NCBI GenBank assembly: GCA_029448655.1 | Contig: JACCLO010000011.1 | Coordinates: forward strand, 1,674,001-1,738,000 | Origin: Wolfiporia cocos | Taxonomy: Eukaryota; Basidiomycota; Agaricomycetes; Polyporales; Phaeolaceae | DNA length: 64,000 nucleotides | Direction: 5' to 3' | Shown: piece after piece, positions 47,133 to 59,568 of the stretch | Position numbering within the stretch: the first letter of the stretch is position 1 | How the letters are laid out: each line of letters opens with the position of its first letter | Position numbers and translations under genes: made by a program | The notes under the pieces: model-generated | Databases searched by the model: none | Seen by the model: only the letters and a program-made list of their open reading frames with translations | What the model was told of the DNA's origin: nothing

Positions 47133-47864
47133 CTGAATAGCGTGCGCTTGGGGTATGCAGGTACCACAGGAAGTTGCTGCTACAAAGGATACCGGGCGAA
47201 TAGCTGGCTAGCACAGAGTAGTTAGATGAGAGAGCAGCTCAGTCTAACCAGACGGATGTCGAGTGCCCAGAACTCCAGCAGCCCAGACCGACAACGTCAG
47301 CGGAACCTTTCTGATGTTCGAGAGACAATTAGCACGCGGCCGTGCACAGGTACAATGAAATAAAGGCTGTGCTGTGTGCACAGTGCGGCTCGCGGCACTA
47401 GAGCAGGCGGTGCAAGTGGGTGCAGCTTTGCACAGCCTGCTAGCGCCGGGCGCAATTTCATGCAGTCGCGAAAAAGGCAAGTGTAGTCTTCCGGAGCTCT
47501 GGCTTTGGTAAGATAATGTGCTTGAATGCCATGGACGGGAACACGTTAGACCAGACGATAGATTGCAGTGTGTACGAGTGCATGCAAGTGGTATAGTAAT
47601 GCGATGCGGATACATTGCTCGAGCATGCGGGGGTATAGACTGCAAGTGGATAGAGCGCAATGTGGAGGATGACGACGAGAACGGATACACGGCATAGGAA
47701 TTCGTAAGGTACATTGAGTGCTCGATACGGATATGAAGCAAGATGCAAAACGATGCCTGCGTTCTGGATCAGGTTGCATGGCAGAGGCGAAACCGGTATG
47801 AATCGAGCGGCCGATAGAGATAGATGGGTACTCGAAAGCCACCACGGCGCCTTGCACATATATG
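47133..47864. other. Intergenic, no supported gene
   Basis: About 730 bp between two minus-strand genes. No recognisable coding frame. Confidence 0.45.
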
Positions 47865-48505
47865 TTATTGCAGCTCGTAAGCGCTGTAGTAGGGCGCAGC
47901 GTCCGCATGGCGGGGGTCGCTGACAAAATACGCCGCTGGTGGAGCGGACACGGTGGCGTAGACGCGCCGGCTCTCGCGTTCATTGGCGTAGTGGGTGTGC
48001 CACGCGTGCGGCGGGCGCAGGCTGTGATCGAGGCGCGAGAGCGACGTGGAGCGTCGCAATCCCTCGCGCGGAGGGGGGATGTCTGCACTGCCCAGTTGGA
48101 GCGGTGCGATGCGGGGGCGGGTGAAGACCTGCGCGGTGGGGAGCGTGCGCCGCCACTGGACGACACGCTCGACGGTCGACCGACGGAGCAGCACGGGGCT
48201 GGCAGGGTTGTTGGGACACTGCCGCGGGGGCGGGGAGCGGGTGTCACGCCTGTACGCCACTACCATCATTGCGAGGAGAACGAGAAGGAAGAGCGCTGCA
48301 CACGTGGATGATATCAAGACGACATAAGCTTATGACATGGATCCCCAGGAACGAAGCCGCAGTCATTACGGACTATGTATTCACCTGTGAAAATCCCAAT
48401 CGTGATGCGCGTGCGCGGAGACACATAATCAGAATCATGATGATCTGCAATACCCGCCGTCGCATTGTGCGCACCGGCACTGGAGAAGGTCCGGATCGCG
48501 ACCAT
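47865..48505 (-). CDS. Small single-pass membrane protein
   Basis: Two exons. Exon 1 starts MVAIRTFSSAGAHNATAGIA and ends TRITIGIFT; an intron from GTGAAT to GTGCAG (about 48385-48286) joins it in phase 1 to ALFLLVLLAMMVVAYRRDTR. The join completes one transmembrane helix (ITIGIFTALFLLVLLAMMVV) followed by basic residues, giving an outside N-terminus of about 35 residues with one NxT site (NAT) and a cytosolic tail of about 140 residues rich in Arg, Ser and Pro, ending APYYSAYELQ. The layout resembles fungal small stress-sensor or Skg6-type anchors, but no family was identified. The helix created only by splicing is good evidence for the model. Confidence 0.65.
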
Positions 48506-50036
48506 CGCTCTTTACAGCCTCCAGTCTGCGCAATGGGTGAGTCAAGTAGTTCTGCGTGGGGAGCCGCAGACGGCCGACTCACAATGACGAGGGGTGGAAT
48601 ATAGCGGGCCCGCTGGTGAGAGGAAGAGAGAAGAAAGAGTGCGGCCGTGGTTTACAACGCCAAAGTACCCTCGACTTTGGAGCAAGCTGTGCCCTTCTTG
48701 GGAGGCTGTGATGAACTCACGAGGCAGGCCGACTGTCGCTGAGCACCGCGGGGGTGCGATAACAAGGGAGAGAGAGCAGCGGCCAGGACGATCCAGCTTA
48801 TAAGCATGTCGGGCAGAGTCGTCATAACTGATCGAGGGATTTCTGCAGAGGGTCCACACAGATGGACGGTATGTATGCGCAGCCATGATCTCGCTGGGCG
48901 CGTATGACGGAGCCCAAGTTGAGTTGCGCGCGCCGTCGGCTAAGCTCGGCAGGCAAGCGCGTCTGCCACCTACCAGAAATCGCCGGACCGGTTCACGGAG
49001 GGAGTCGGAGGCGCCCGCAATGGTGGCTGTGTGGCGTACTGCCAGAGTTGGGTCTCGTCCAAGCAAAGAGAGGAATATGACGAATGAGCAGCTAGAAAGT
49101 AGTCCCAGTCTTGGGATTGGAGCGCAAGGGTCGCAGGGATTGGCTGCCTTTGTCCGTTGACTCGGCTGTTGGGACCCCCACAGTCGCACACAAAGCCCAA
49201 GCCACTGCGTGGCACTTGGGGTTAATTTTTGAAGCCCCGCACATCACGTGAAGGCGGGCCCGACATTCACTGACTCTGCTGCTTAGTAATGCCTCCTGAT
49301 GGTCCTGCTTCTATCATTTTTGATGAGTATGACGAAAAAGATGTGCCACAGCTGAATGTGCAAAGCACTGCGGCGCGCCCCACTCACATACTGAGTTCGG
49401 CAGTGTCATGAATAGCTGTAACTCCAAGTGCGTGGCGTAGAAAACTCTCGGCAGCAGTCGGCGGACGAGTTAGTGGCGAAAGGTCGGACTTTGCGTAACA
49501 AATCTGGCTGGCGCCCTGCAGATAAAGAAGTTGTATGGTGCATTTCGATATGGGCGACGCGCAGTCGTCCGTGAGGCTGTGGCAAGGGCCATTATTGCAA
49601 TATGTTCACAAGGAAGGCTGAAAATTTTCTTCAAGTCAAGCACGCAGATAGAAGGCCTTGGGCATGGTGTGTGAATTCACCGATACCGTGACTGATGAGC
49701 GCAGCCGCAAGATCAAAGACGTTTGAGGCCGCCCAATTTGGACCGAGCTCCGCATCGAACAACAGATTTGACCCCACTCACCGCCGCACATGCATCTGAC
49801 GTTGCAGAGATGCCTTACCTCCCTGCCCGCCTCACGAACGGATATGCAGAGTGTCCAGTACGCTGTGCGGATTTTCGAGGAACGGCGGGCGGCCAATCGG
49901 GAGTCTGGGATATTTGATTCACCACTAGACTCCGTGCCAGACTATCCATCTCGCGCGCCAGCCACCTCGACCGCGATTTCTCAAGCGTTCCCACTCGTTC
50001 CCCTCTCGCTCCTTACGCCCCCCTCTCGCGCAAGAC
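48506..50036. other. Divergent intergenic region
   Basis: About 1.5 kb between head-to-head genes. A 215-codon minus-strand frame at 48542-49189 begins at GTG and has no recognisable content. TCACGTGA occurs near 49243. No other feature seen. Confidence 0.4.
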
Positions 50037-51419
50037 ATGGACTACGACCGCCGCTCAGCAGTATCCTCATTCTACGGCGGACGCAAGTCCTCCGACGCCC
50101 TGAATGCGGACTTCCCACCGGGCGCGGCGCCGCCGCGACGACCTGCCGTCGACTCGGCCTCCTCGTTCTACGGCCCGGACCGTGCGTCGCGCGCAGGGTC
50201 TGCGATGCTCGGCAGGCCTGGCGCGGGGTACAATCGCTCGTCGTACTTCTACGCCGGGCGGGAGGAGCCCGTGAAGGGCGGCGTGGACGAGGAGAGCATG
50301 CTCTCGCAGCGCAACGACAACTTCGACATCTACGCGGACTTCAACAACCAGGGCCCGCGCTATTCGAACGTGCTCGTGAACGACAACGGGTGAGTGCGCG
50401 CGGCCTCTGCGGGGGGGGGGGGGGGGGGCGTCCCGGCGCTGATCCCGCGCCGTGCAGGTATCGCCCGGTGCCCGAGCCCGCGCCGACGAAGGAGTACCAG
50501 CCCGCGACGCCGAACCAGGTCGAGCTCGTCACCGTGCCTGCGCTCGGGCCTGAGTGGAAGGCGTCCGAGATGCGCGACATGACGAAGGCGGCGAAGCGCG
50601 AGCGGGCGATGGAGTCGTTTGCGGAGAAGTGGAATGCCTGGAACCGCGGCGAGCGGGGCATATGCGGGCAGCACTTTACGCGGCGGACGGTGGTCTACAT
50701 CCTCTTCGGGCTGTGTGTGGCGTGAGTTCCCTTCGTCGTCAGCGCATGACCGCATGACCGATCTCCAGCCATTCGTAAAGCATCGGACTCGTGCTCGCAT
50801 TCACGATACCTCGCGTGCCCGATGTCTCGTTCCCCTCGTCGAATCCGCTCTCCAAGGCGACGGAGCCTTTTAATGAGACGGTGCCCGTCATCTTTTCGCG
50901 CTCCCCCGCGAACTTCAGCTTCCCCGCCCAGGTCGGGCTGGAAATCGACACGAACAGCAATTACTTGCCGCTCATTATCTCCAAAATGGAGGCGACGGTG
51001 ACTGACCTGACGACCGGGGCCCAAGTTGCGACTGGCAGCCGTGGCAAGACGACTCTGCCTGCAAAAGCATTCCCCGTCATCCAGATTCCACTGAACTTCA
51101 CGTATATCGCACCGAACGACTCGGATATTACATGTACGTCGAGGCAAACAACTCTATGCTCCTTGAGTTGCTTGACATCGCATTCTCTACAGGGCTCGAT
51201 TACTACGACGCATGCCGGAATCCCGCGGCGAACGCAAACAACTCACGACCAGGTGCGTATAGAGGCTTGCAGTAGGCACAATCTCTGATCGCCGCTTCAG
51301 TACTGCAATTCAACCTCGATTTCGATATGTGGATCGTGGGCCTCGTTGGCAAGCGCAGTAACTCCGCGACCGTGACGGAGGCGGAGTGCCCGATCACACT
51401 ATCGCTATCGGCTGTATGA
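50037..51419 (+). CDS. Type II membrane protein with LEA2-like lumenal domain
   Basis: Starts MDYDRRSAVSSFYGGRKSSD. The first about 210 residues are cytosolic and disordered, with the repeated SSFYG motif. A basic segment (GQHFTRRTVVYILFGLCVA|IGLVLAFTIPRVP) forms the single membrane helix across an intron. The exported part includes NETVPVIFSRSPANFSFPAQ then VGLEIDTNSNYLPLIISKME, NFTYIAPNDSD, and, after further introns, VLQFNLDFDMWIVGLVGKRS, ending ITLSLSAV at 51417-51419. The order helix - beta-rich domain with NxS/T sites resembles LEA2/NDR1-HIN1-like membrane proteins (inference). Function unknown. One intron contains an 18-G run. Same strand as the tetraspanin downstream. Confidence 0.7.
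50411..50428 (+). repeat. 18-G homopolymer in an intron
   Basis: Eighteen consecutive G lie in a short intron between GTGAGTGCGC and GTGCAG of the gene at 50037. The length may be approximate, since homopolymers are error-prone in sequencing. On the transcript it is a strong G-quadruplex candidate. Confidence 0.8.
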
Positions 51420-51905
51420 TCGGCCTGTTCTTCGTTCCTCTTTGCTCTTGTCTTCTTAGGATGTTTGGACTCGTTTCGAAAACATTGTTGGACTATAGCT
51501 GGACTTATCATCTCATTTAGTGTGTAATTGGTCGTACCTACGCACTCGCCCGTCATCTGCTCATGCGCGTACTGCGACATTGTTTCGAGATCCGTACACT
51601 AATCAATCGCTTGCTCGAACACTCTTCTATGACTGTCTGCATCTACTGCGTGCGGTCCTCCGATTGGTACGTCTGGGATGCATTGATGCCATCTTCTTCC
51701 AGCTCTATATATGCCGCTCAATTGGCAGCGTTCCAACAATATAGATGGGTACGTCATGCGATTCAATCTCATTTTGCTAGGCTCGATCTTAATCCCGTAA
51801 ACAGGCTGACCATTGTGATCCTCACCATTGCAGTTTAGACCACTAAACGCACCGTACAAGATCCCGCAAGACTACGCACGGCGCGCGAGTCTCCCGCCAA
51901 GCGCC

Positions 51906-53761
51906 ATGATGGACCGCCGCCACCCATCCTCGTCCTCGGCCCTCGACCGCCGCGCGTCCATCCGCCGCCGCTCCGGCGCGCACAGCCCGCGCCCGCAGAC
52001 AGGGTCCGCTCCGCACTCTCGGGCCCAGCGCTGTCCCTCCCTTCGCGAAGGCGCACGGGCCTCCGGGCAGACCCTGACGGTGCAGGTCGAAGACGCCGAC
52101 GCTATAGGCAGCGAGCCGACGATCCTGCTCGTGCGCCCGACGCGCCCGGTCGCGGAAGTGCGCACGCCGCCGCTGCCCGTCTTCGCCCGCGACGCGCTGG
52201 GGGTCCCGCCGCGAGAAGACGCGCCGCGGCAGCTGGGATGCTTGTCGCCACGCGCGGGAGAGGACTTGCAAGAGGACGGATGCTGTGGATCCGAGGCGGC
52301 GCATTTTAGCCCGGTGCCGCTCACCCCGCGCCCGCCGCAGCCATCGCGAGACCCCTCTGCGGCCTCTATTGCGACAACTCAGACGTGCACGTCGCACGAC
52401 TCGCGTCTGCCCACTCCTGATTTCGGTGCGCGCGCGGGAGACGCTGTGCGCTCATATTTTCCGCGGCTATTCTCGTTCGTGGGCGGGCAGAGTCGTCCCA
52501 ATGACGAAGCCCAGTGTCCCCCGAGCGTACGCAGCAACTCCAGACACAGCGCGTCCTCCAGCATGTCGGGTGACAGCACCGCCGTGTCGGATACATCCTC
52601 GAGCGCTGCACGCTCAATTACGCCAATAGACATGCACAGGATGGAGAGCACCGGTGCGCAACGCCCGGTGCTTCTGCCGTCGTTCAGCACGACTACTAAA
52701 TTCACGAAGAAATTCCCCCGCCCGCGCTCAGTGAAAAATCTGAGCTATACCAATGGGCGGAAGGCGGCATTTGCAGCGACAATGCTGGAAGAGGGCGAGG
52801 GCCTCGGCGTGGAGAAGGTGGACCGGTGGACAACGCACAAGTGGTGCTTGCTATCATCCGTGTGCACCGTGCTTGTCTACGGTGTAGCAGGACTTATCTG
52901 TGCATTTATGACATGGTTTCGGAGTAAGCTTCCTTCTTTGCATACTACATGCTCTACTGACAATTCCGCGCTGCAGCCTGGGAGAATGCAGACGTAATGT
53001 ACGTCGCCGACTACGACATCCTGATGCTCATCACATTGGCCTCTTCGATTCTCCTCATCACCTTTCTCGTGGGGATCAGCGGCACGCTGCTCAACTCACG
53101 CCCCATCCTCGCCGTGTACGCGCTCCTTCTCTGGCCGGCCTTCATCGCGATCCTCTCCATCGGCTACACGGGCTACAAGCGGTATGCGTTCGCTCTCGAC
53201 CGGAAGCTCAACCTCGCCTGGAGCCAGTGGTACACGCCTGTCGGCCGGCTCACGATCCAGAACGCGCTGCGCTGCTGTGGCTATTACGACGCGCTGCACG
53301 AGGCGACGGCGAGCACGCAGTGCTACCCGCGCACCCCTCTGCCCGGGTGCAAGGGCAAGCTGTACCGCTTCGAGCACGAGAACCTCGCGACGATCTGGTC
53401 CGCGGCGTTCGCGCTCGTGCCCCTGCACATCGCCAATATTGTCGTGTCTTTGCTGTGCGCCAATCATGTAACGCGGACGTTTGGGAAGGGCATCATGCCG
53501 AAGCGGTACTGGCTGAGTGGCGCAGACGTTAGGGCAGACGCGGAGAGGCTCATGCGCACGTTTCCGGACGGGCGACCGGTGGTGAGGCCGGGATCGACGC
53601 GGCCTCCATCGAGCAGCCTGTTCCGAGAAGACAAAGAGGAAACCGCGTCGCTGCTGGAGAACGACTGGAATAGCACGGCCAGCAATGGATTGCGGCTTGT
53701 TCCGCAAGACGTTAACGAGCAGGCCTTATGTATCGTTCCATTGCTGCACAGCTCGAGATAA
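51906..53761 (+). CDS. Tetraspanin (Tsp2-like)
   Basis: Starts MMDRRHPSSSSALDRRASIR with a cytosolic N-terminal region of about 310 residues rich in Ser, Arg and Pro. Membrane helices: KWCLLSSVCTVLVYGVAGLI; then, after one intron (52923-52978), MLITLASSILLITFLVGISG; ILAVYALLLWPAFIAILSIG; and, after the large extracellular loop, IWSAAFALVPLHIANIVVSL. The loop has the tetraspanin signature CCG (NALRCCGYYDALHEAT) plus further cysteines (TQCYPRTPLPGCKG). Four helices plus CCG identify a tetraspanin; the long N-terminus is typical of basidiomycete Tsp2, which acts in plasma-membrane microdomains and morphogenesis. The C-terminal tail has about 80 residues. It ends 108 bp from the convergent thioredoxin reductase stop. 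Confidence 0.88.
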
Positions 53762-53868
53762 GGAAATTGATAACTTTGCGTGTCAGACCTAGATAATGTG
53801 AAAGTACAATCTAACAAGACAACCAGTGAAATAGACGATATGCTATAAGTCTATAGATACGAGCAGCT

Positions 53869-55473
<1,605 letters not shown>

Positions 55474-55585
55474 TGGTAAGAAGCGGGATACGCCGGGAAT
55501 GGATGCAGCCGCGAGGAGTAGTGCTCGTTGACGAGCAAAGAGAGATGGTAAATGCAGTTTGGAGGACCGACAAGGGATGGCAGAC

Positions 55586-55592
55586 TTTATAA
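55586..55592 (-). promoter_or_regulatory. TATA box of the thioredoxin reductase gene
   Basis: On the minus strand the sequence is TTATAAAG, 114 bp upstream of the annotated ATG. If used, transcription would start about 30-60 bp downstream, inside the open frame that precedes the ATG. Confidence 0.5.
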
Positions 55593-55643
55593 CTCGGAGG
55601 AGGGCGGTAGTCACACCAGAATTACTCTATCAAGTGATAAATC

Positions 55644-55657
55644 GCATCACGTGATGC
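55644..55657. promoter_or_regulatory. 14-bp palindrome with CACGTG core
   Basis: GCATCACGTGATGC is a perfect palindrome about 171 bp upstream of the thioredoxin reductase ATG and just outside its TATA box. CACGTG is the site of bHLH factors such as Cbf1/USF types. The extended symmetry suggests a dimer-binding operator. Confidence 0.45.
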
Positions 55658-56302
55658 TTACGCGCCCTCCGCACGCGTCCCTCGCTGGCCCATGTCAAGC
55701 GCAGATTGCTTTCCAATCGTGCATGATCAAAAACCGCGTCTAGCGCAACAGAAACACGGCATCCGCTCACCATATCGGCCGGTCGTCCTGTGCCGGCCTC
55801 GGAGAGGTATAGTCGCGCCTCTAGAGGGGGACACGAATACCTTGGTCGGACGGACAGCGTCTCGAACCAGGATTTCACTAGCGAAGACACAACTTCATCA
55901 GCCCATTCACCTGTCACTTGAGACAAAGCGGCTTGTTAATCTTGCCTGTCTGGTCACCGTCCTGCAGGGACCGCGGTCATTATGCGCGTCCATTAAGGCG
56001 TGGATTGTGAAATGCGCGAGCAGGTCGCTTCACCGTCTGCTCATAACCTGAGTTGTTGAGCTAAGTCTGGCCCAGTGGCTAGACGCAGCCAGACGCTTAC
56101 GGAGTTGCCTTATTCCGGGACGGAGTTTCGGCGTGTGCCGAAGAGAAGAGATGAGGTTCGATCTCCGCTCAAATATCCCGGAGCACGTGCTCTCTCGGAA
56201 CGGAGACTACGAACGCGTCTGTCCACGACGTCGACGACAGCGGCCGCGCCTTGAGCATTCCCGACTACCAGCGTCCTACAATTCACACATTCGACCTCCA
56301 TA

Positions 56303-57175
56303 ATGTCTGATCTCTGTCCCGTGTATGCGCCTTTCTTTGGTGCGATGGTGAGCACGGGTATTGCTGTAGGTCGCGCAATGCTGACACGAGACGTCAGGGT
56401 TGCACCAGCGCCATCGTCTTCACTTGTGAGTGTCTCGCGTGCACAGCCTCATTGCTGTAGTCGTTGACGGTACGCCGTACCTCGTGGGTGACCAGGCATT
56501 GGTGCGAGGTGAGTGCGCACGATGTATTCACCTCCCGCAGTAAAGCTGAGCGCAGTCGCAGTTATGGCACCGCCAAGTCGGGCGTCGGCATTTCCGCCAT
56601 GTCGGTCCTCCGACCAGACCTGATGATGAAGTGTGTCATCCCCGTCATCATGGCTGGTATCATTGCTGTGAGTGCATTGCGTGTATTGTATAGTCCGCCT
56701 GCGCCGACCCTCGGTGACGTAACAGATCTACGGCCTTGTCGTCTCGGTGTTGATCTCGGGAGACCGTGAGTGTTCCATGGGCTAAAGCATTGGCGAGACT
56801 GAGACTGTGCAGTGACGGTGCAAATGACGCTGTTCCAGGGCTTCGTGCAGCTGGGTGCCGGGCTCTCGGTCGGGCTGGCGGGTCTTGCCGCCGGTTTCGC
56901 GATCGGTATTGTTGGTGATGCTGGCGTGCGGGGAACGGCGCAACAGCCACGGCTCTTCGTCGGAATGGTATGCCGTGACTCGACTACACACTCAAATGCT
57001 CTGACAATTCCGCTGTAGATTCTCATTCTCATCTTCGCCGAAGTGTTGGGTCTATACGGTCTCATTGTTGCTCTCATCATGAACTCCAGGGCTGCTGATG
57101 CAGCCGGTATGGTGAGTACCGATGTCTACCTATCCGCTATGCGCTCGTTGAATAGTCCTCTAGTGCTTGCTATAA
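56303..57175 (+). CDS. VMA3: V-type ATPase proteolipid subunit c
   Basis: Exons 56303-56347, 56398-56425, a 13-nt microexon 56496-56508, 56562 onward, and more. The spliced start is [20 protein letters not shown] then [20 protein letters not shown]. It continues [75 protein letters not shown] and [20 protein letters not shown] with the essential glutamate of helix 4. Four helices, about 165 residues: the vacuolar proton-translocating ring subunit. The final intron is ambiguous. GTGAGT joined to the acceptor at 57163 gives a stop at 57173-57175; an earlier acceptor would extend the frame to 57257 with an atypical tail. Confidence 0.93.
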
Positions 57176-57869
57176 GCGCGACGCAGCACTAGACAAGATC
57201 AGACAAAAGGAGCGGGTAAGGCCCTCCGCGCCTGCTCGGGAACTCGCCGCGGACTAGTTCAAACATTGTCTATCACGTCGCCACCATCTGTCCGTGACGC
57301 TTTCGCGCACGTTGTTCAATCACAATTGCCATGTTGTTTCAATGTTCCTGTGCCGTCAATATATCATATCCTGGACCTCGGATGCAATGCGCTGTGATGT
57401 ACGTTGTGCGTACGTGGGCACAGGCGCCCTGCAAAGCTGGGAGTGCACTGTGGACTGGCCAGGTCGCCGATTAGCAGGAGCAAGGCCTGCAGCCTATCCA
57501 TGTCGACAGAGCGTCGCCTCGATTATGGCTGCTATTTTCCGCTGCCGCTACTGACCTTATATCTTATTCGCCGCCTGTAATAGGTTCATTGCCGGGGACC
57601 CCGGAGTCACCGGCGCCTCGAGACTTCCAAGCTCCTCGCGATATGAAGTTGAAGTTGACTGTGGCAATTGTTTCATAGTAGCGTTGCGAAGATTGCCACC
57701 AGATTGCATGGTCACGAAGATCATGGAGTGCATGATTGAATCCACTTTGGACCATGACTGTCATCGTCGCGGGCCGTTTGGGTGCTGGGACTGATGTGTG
57801 TGCATGTCTATGCATAGTATCCTCGAAGCCGCTACTGCCTCTAACCAAGACACAGAGTGCGAAAAGGAT
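57176..57869. other. Intergenic, no supported gene
   Basis: Nearly 700 bp downstream of VMA3. A minus-strand frame near 57564-57848 (HALHDLRDHAIWWQSSQRYY) looks somewhat protein-like but matches nothing known. Confidence 0.4.
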
Positions 57870-58370
57870 GCATTGAATGGGATGAAATCAGCGTAAAGTA
57901 GGTTCACCCAAACTGAAGAAGATGTTCGGTAGAGGCAATATTGATGCCGCGCAAATGCGGTAGCGTTCAAAAACGATTCAGGCAGACATGCGCCTACTTG
58001 GATGGAAGCGCCTAAATGTCGGTGTGAATGTCTTCACAGACAGAAGAATGGAAAGTATTACCTCCGTGAAATGCGGGCACCTCGGGATCCAGCAAGAGTA
58101 TTGCCATGGGATGTCGTAAGCCCTGCTCGGTCACTTCATGCGCTCGTTGAGCCGCCGGAGCGAAAGCTATCGACACAGCCACCTCGGGTAACATGCGTTA
58201 GAGCCCAGCCAAGTGCCACTACCTTTGAAGTGATAAAACAGACAAATGACATTTGTTAAGAAATATAGAAAGCCATTCCTCCAAGTTCAAAGCCGTGGCA
58301 CTGTCAAGCATCAAAACATTCTTTCCGAGTTCTCGAAGTACAAAAGCTTAGAGTCTCTGCTGATAGGTTC
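57870..58370 (+). repeat. Dispersed repeat, copy 2
   Basis: Matches 37940-38420 in inverted orientation. The plus strand frame reads LHRQKNGKYYLREMRAPRDP then ARVLPWDVVSPARSLHA and stops at the same place as the other copy. By eye the two differ at roughly one base in ten. Confidence 0.75.
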
Positions 58371-58796
58371 GGGTATTTTCTGCTAGTCGCAAACAAAGAA
58401 TGTGAGGGGATTCGGGGACGGATTCCGATGGACTTTGGTATTTTTTGATACGACGCAAAACCTGCATCGAAATGTGCTGTGTATGTTCCAGTAGCCTCCG
58501 ATAGTTTTCTGCAGCTCAGAAAATGATTTTTGGTATTTATTTATACGTTCTGATTGAATGAAGAGCGAAGGCCTCTAGGTATGAGTATAATCTGATAATT
58601 TTGGGTCCAACGCCCCCAGGTATTTTGCGGTAGCCTCCCAGTATGCTGGAAAAATATTATGTATAATGAGGTATAAAATGTTACATATCAAACTCTACTC
58701 TGATAGCTATGGGTATCGTACAGTAGCTATTGCTAGGATGCCGGGCGCTTAAAATCATACCCAGAGCTATCAACCGTTCGGTTTTGTATCAGATCG
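58371..58796. other. AT-rich island DNA
   Basis: About 425 bp of AT-rich sequence without coding frame or recognisable repeat, up to the 7-bp target duplication of element C. Confidence 0.45.
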
Positions 58797-58925
58797 GTAG
58801 AGTTTCAGTCAATTATCTTAATCTGCCAACTGCCCTTCGCTTAAGAAATCGCAGTTGCGAGCTAGGTTTGCACGCAGATTAATCTGCTAACTGCGGCAGA
58901 TTAATCTACTGTGACAATAAAATGG

Positions 58926-59012
58926 CACCTCCCAGATTCGAACCAAGGACCTTAGCACAGATGAGAATAACAGCATCGCAGCATAATCAGCCAACTGAGC
59001 TACAGTGCAACT
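58926..59012 (-). repeat. tRNA-like Pol III unit, left arm of element C
   Basis: On the minus strand: box A-like sequence TAGCTCAGTTGGCTGA, box B GGTTCGAATCT, then a T-run within TGCCATTTTATT. It reads outward to the left. Confidence 0.65.
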
Positions 59013-59299
59013 GGTGTTACCCCCATTTTAAGCAATATATAGAGTATTTTGTAAACTTCATTTTCGCAGTTTAACATCTTCCATAACACAAATACAAATG
59101 AATCTGCCTCTAAAGACCTGTGATTCCAGTATATTCAGCTTTCCCATGGTGAGTTGCTCCAGGTCAAGCATGGTAAATCAACCTACCACTATCATTGATT
59201 TCTGTATGCTTGTTGGAGCAGTTAGTTGCCTTGATGATTTGCGAAAATTGTGTGTAAAATTTGCGTTATATATATTTTAATTGGTCAATAGTACCTGTT

Positions 59300-59388
59300 G
59301 CCGCAATGGCTCAGTTGGCTAATTATGCTGTGATGCTGTTATTCTCATCTGCGCTAAGGTCCTTGGTTCGAATCCGGGATGTACCATT
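59300..59388 (+). repeat. tRNA-like Pol III unit, right arm of element C
   Basis: Box A TGGCTCAGTTGG at 59307-59318 and box B GGTTCGAATCC at 59365-59375 both match the eukaryotic tRNA promoter consensus exactly. A T-run (CCATTTTATT) follows. The T-stem can form with G-U pairs. The acceptor stem does not pair, so it is tRNA-derived. Confidence 0.7.
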
Positions 59389-59568
59389 TTATTGTCACAG
59401 TAGATTAATCTGCCGCAGTTAGCAGATTAATCTGCGTGCAAACCTAGCTCGCAACTGCGATTTCTTAAGTGAAGTGCAGTTGGCAGATTAAGATAATTGA
59501 CTGAAGTCCCTCCAGATCGTACCCATTATCTTCTGATAGGCCCTGATACGAGGTACTTTCACTGGGAC

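Larger units (their letters stand above)
58797..59512. mobile_element. Paired tRNA-like inverted-repeat element C (716 bp)
   Basis: Ends GTAGAGTTTCAGTCAA and TTGACTGAAGTCCCTC, flanked by a perfect 7-bp duplication CAGATCG (58790-58796 and 59513-59519). Arms of about 95 bp contain two CAGATTAATCTG-type palindromes each, then a tRNA-like unit facing outward on each side. The core (about 59040-59290) holds a 60-codon frame (MNLPLKTCDSSIFSFPMVSC, ending FALYIF) shared with element A. The core is oriented opposite to that of A. No transposase. Confidence 0.85.

Noticed and set aside
48542..49189. 215-codon minus-strand open frame
   Set aside because: It starts at GTG, has no recognisable motif or intron structure, and lies in the shared upstream region of two genes.
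59300..59388. Genuine nuclear tRNA gene
   Set aside because: Box A and box B are perfect, but the acceptor stem does not pair and the unit is duplicated in inverted orientation inside a mobile element; called tRNA-like instead.
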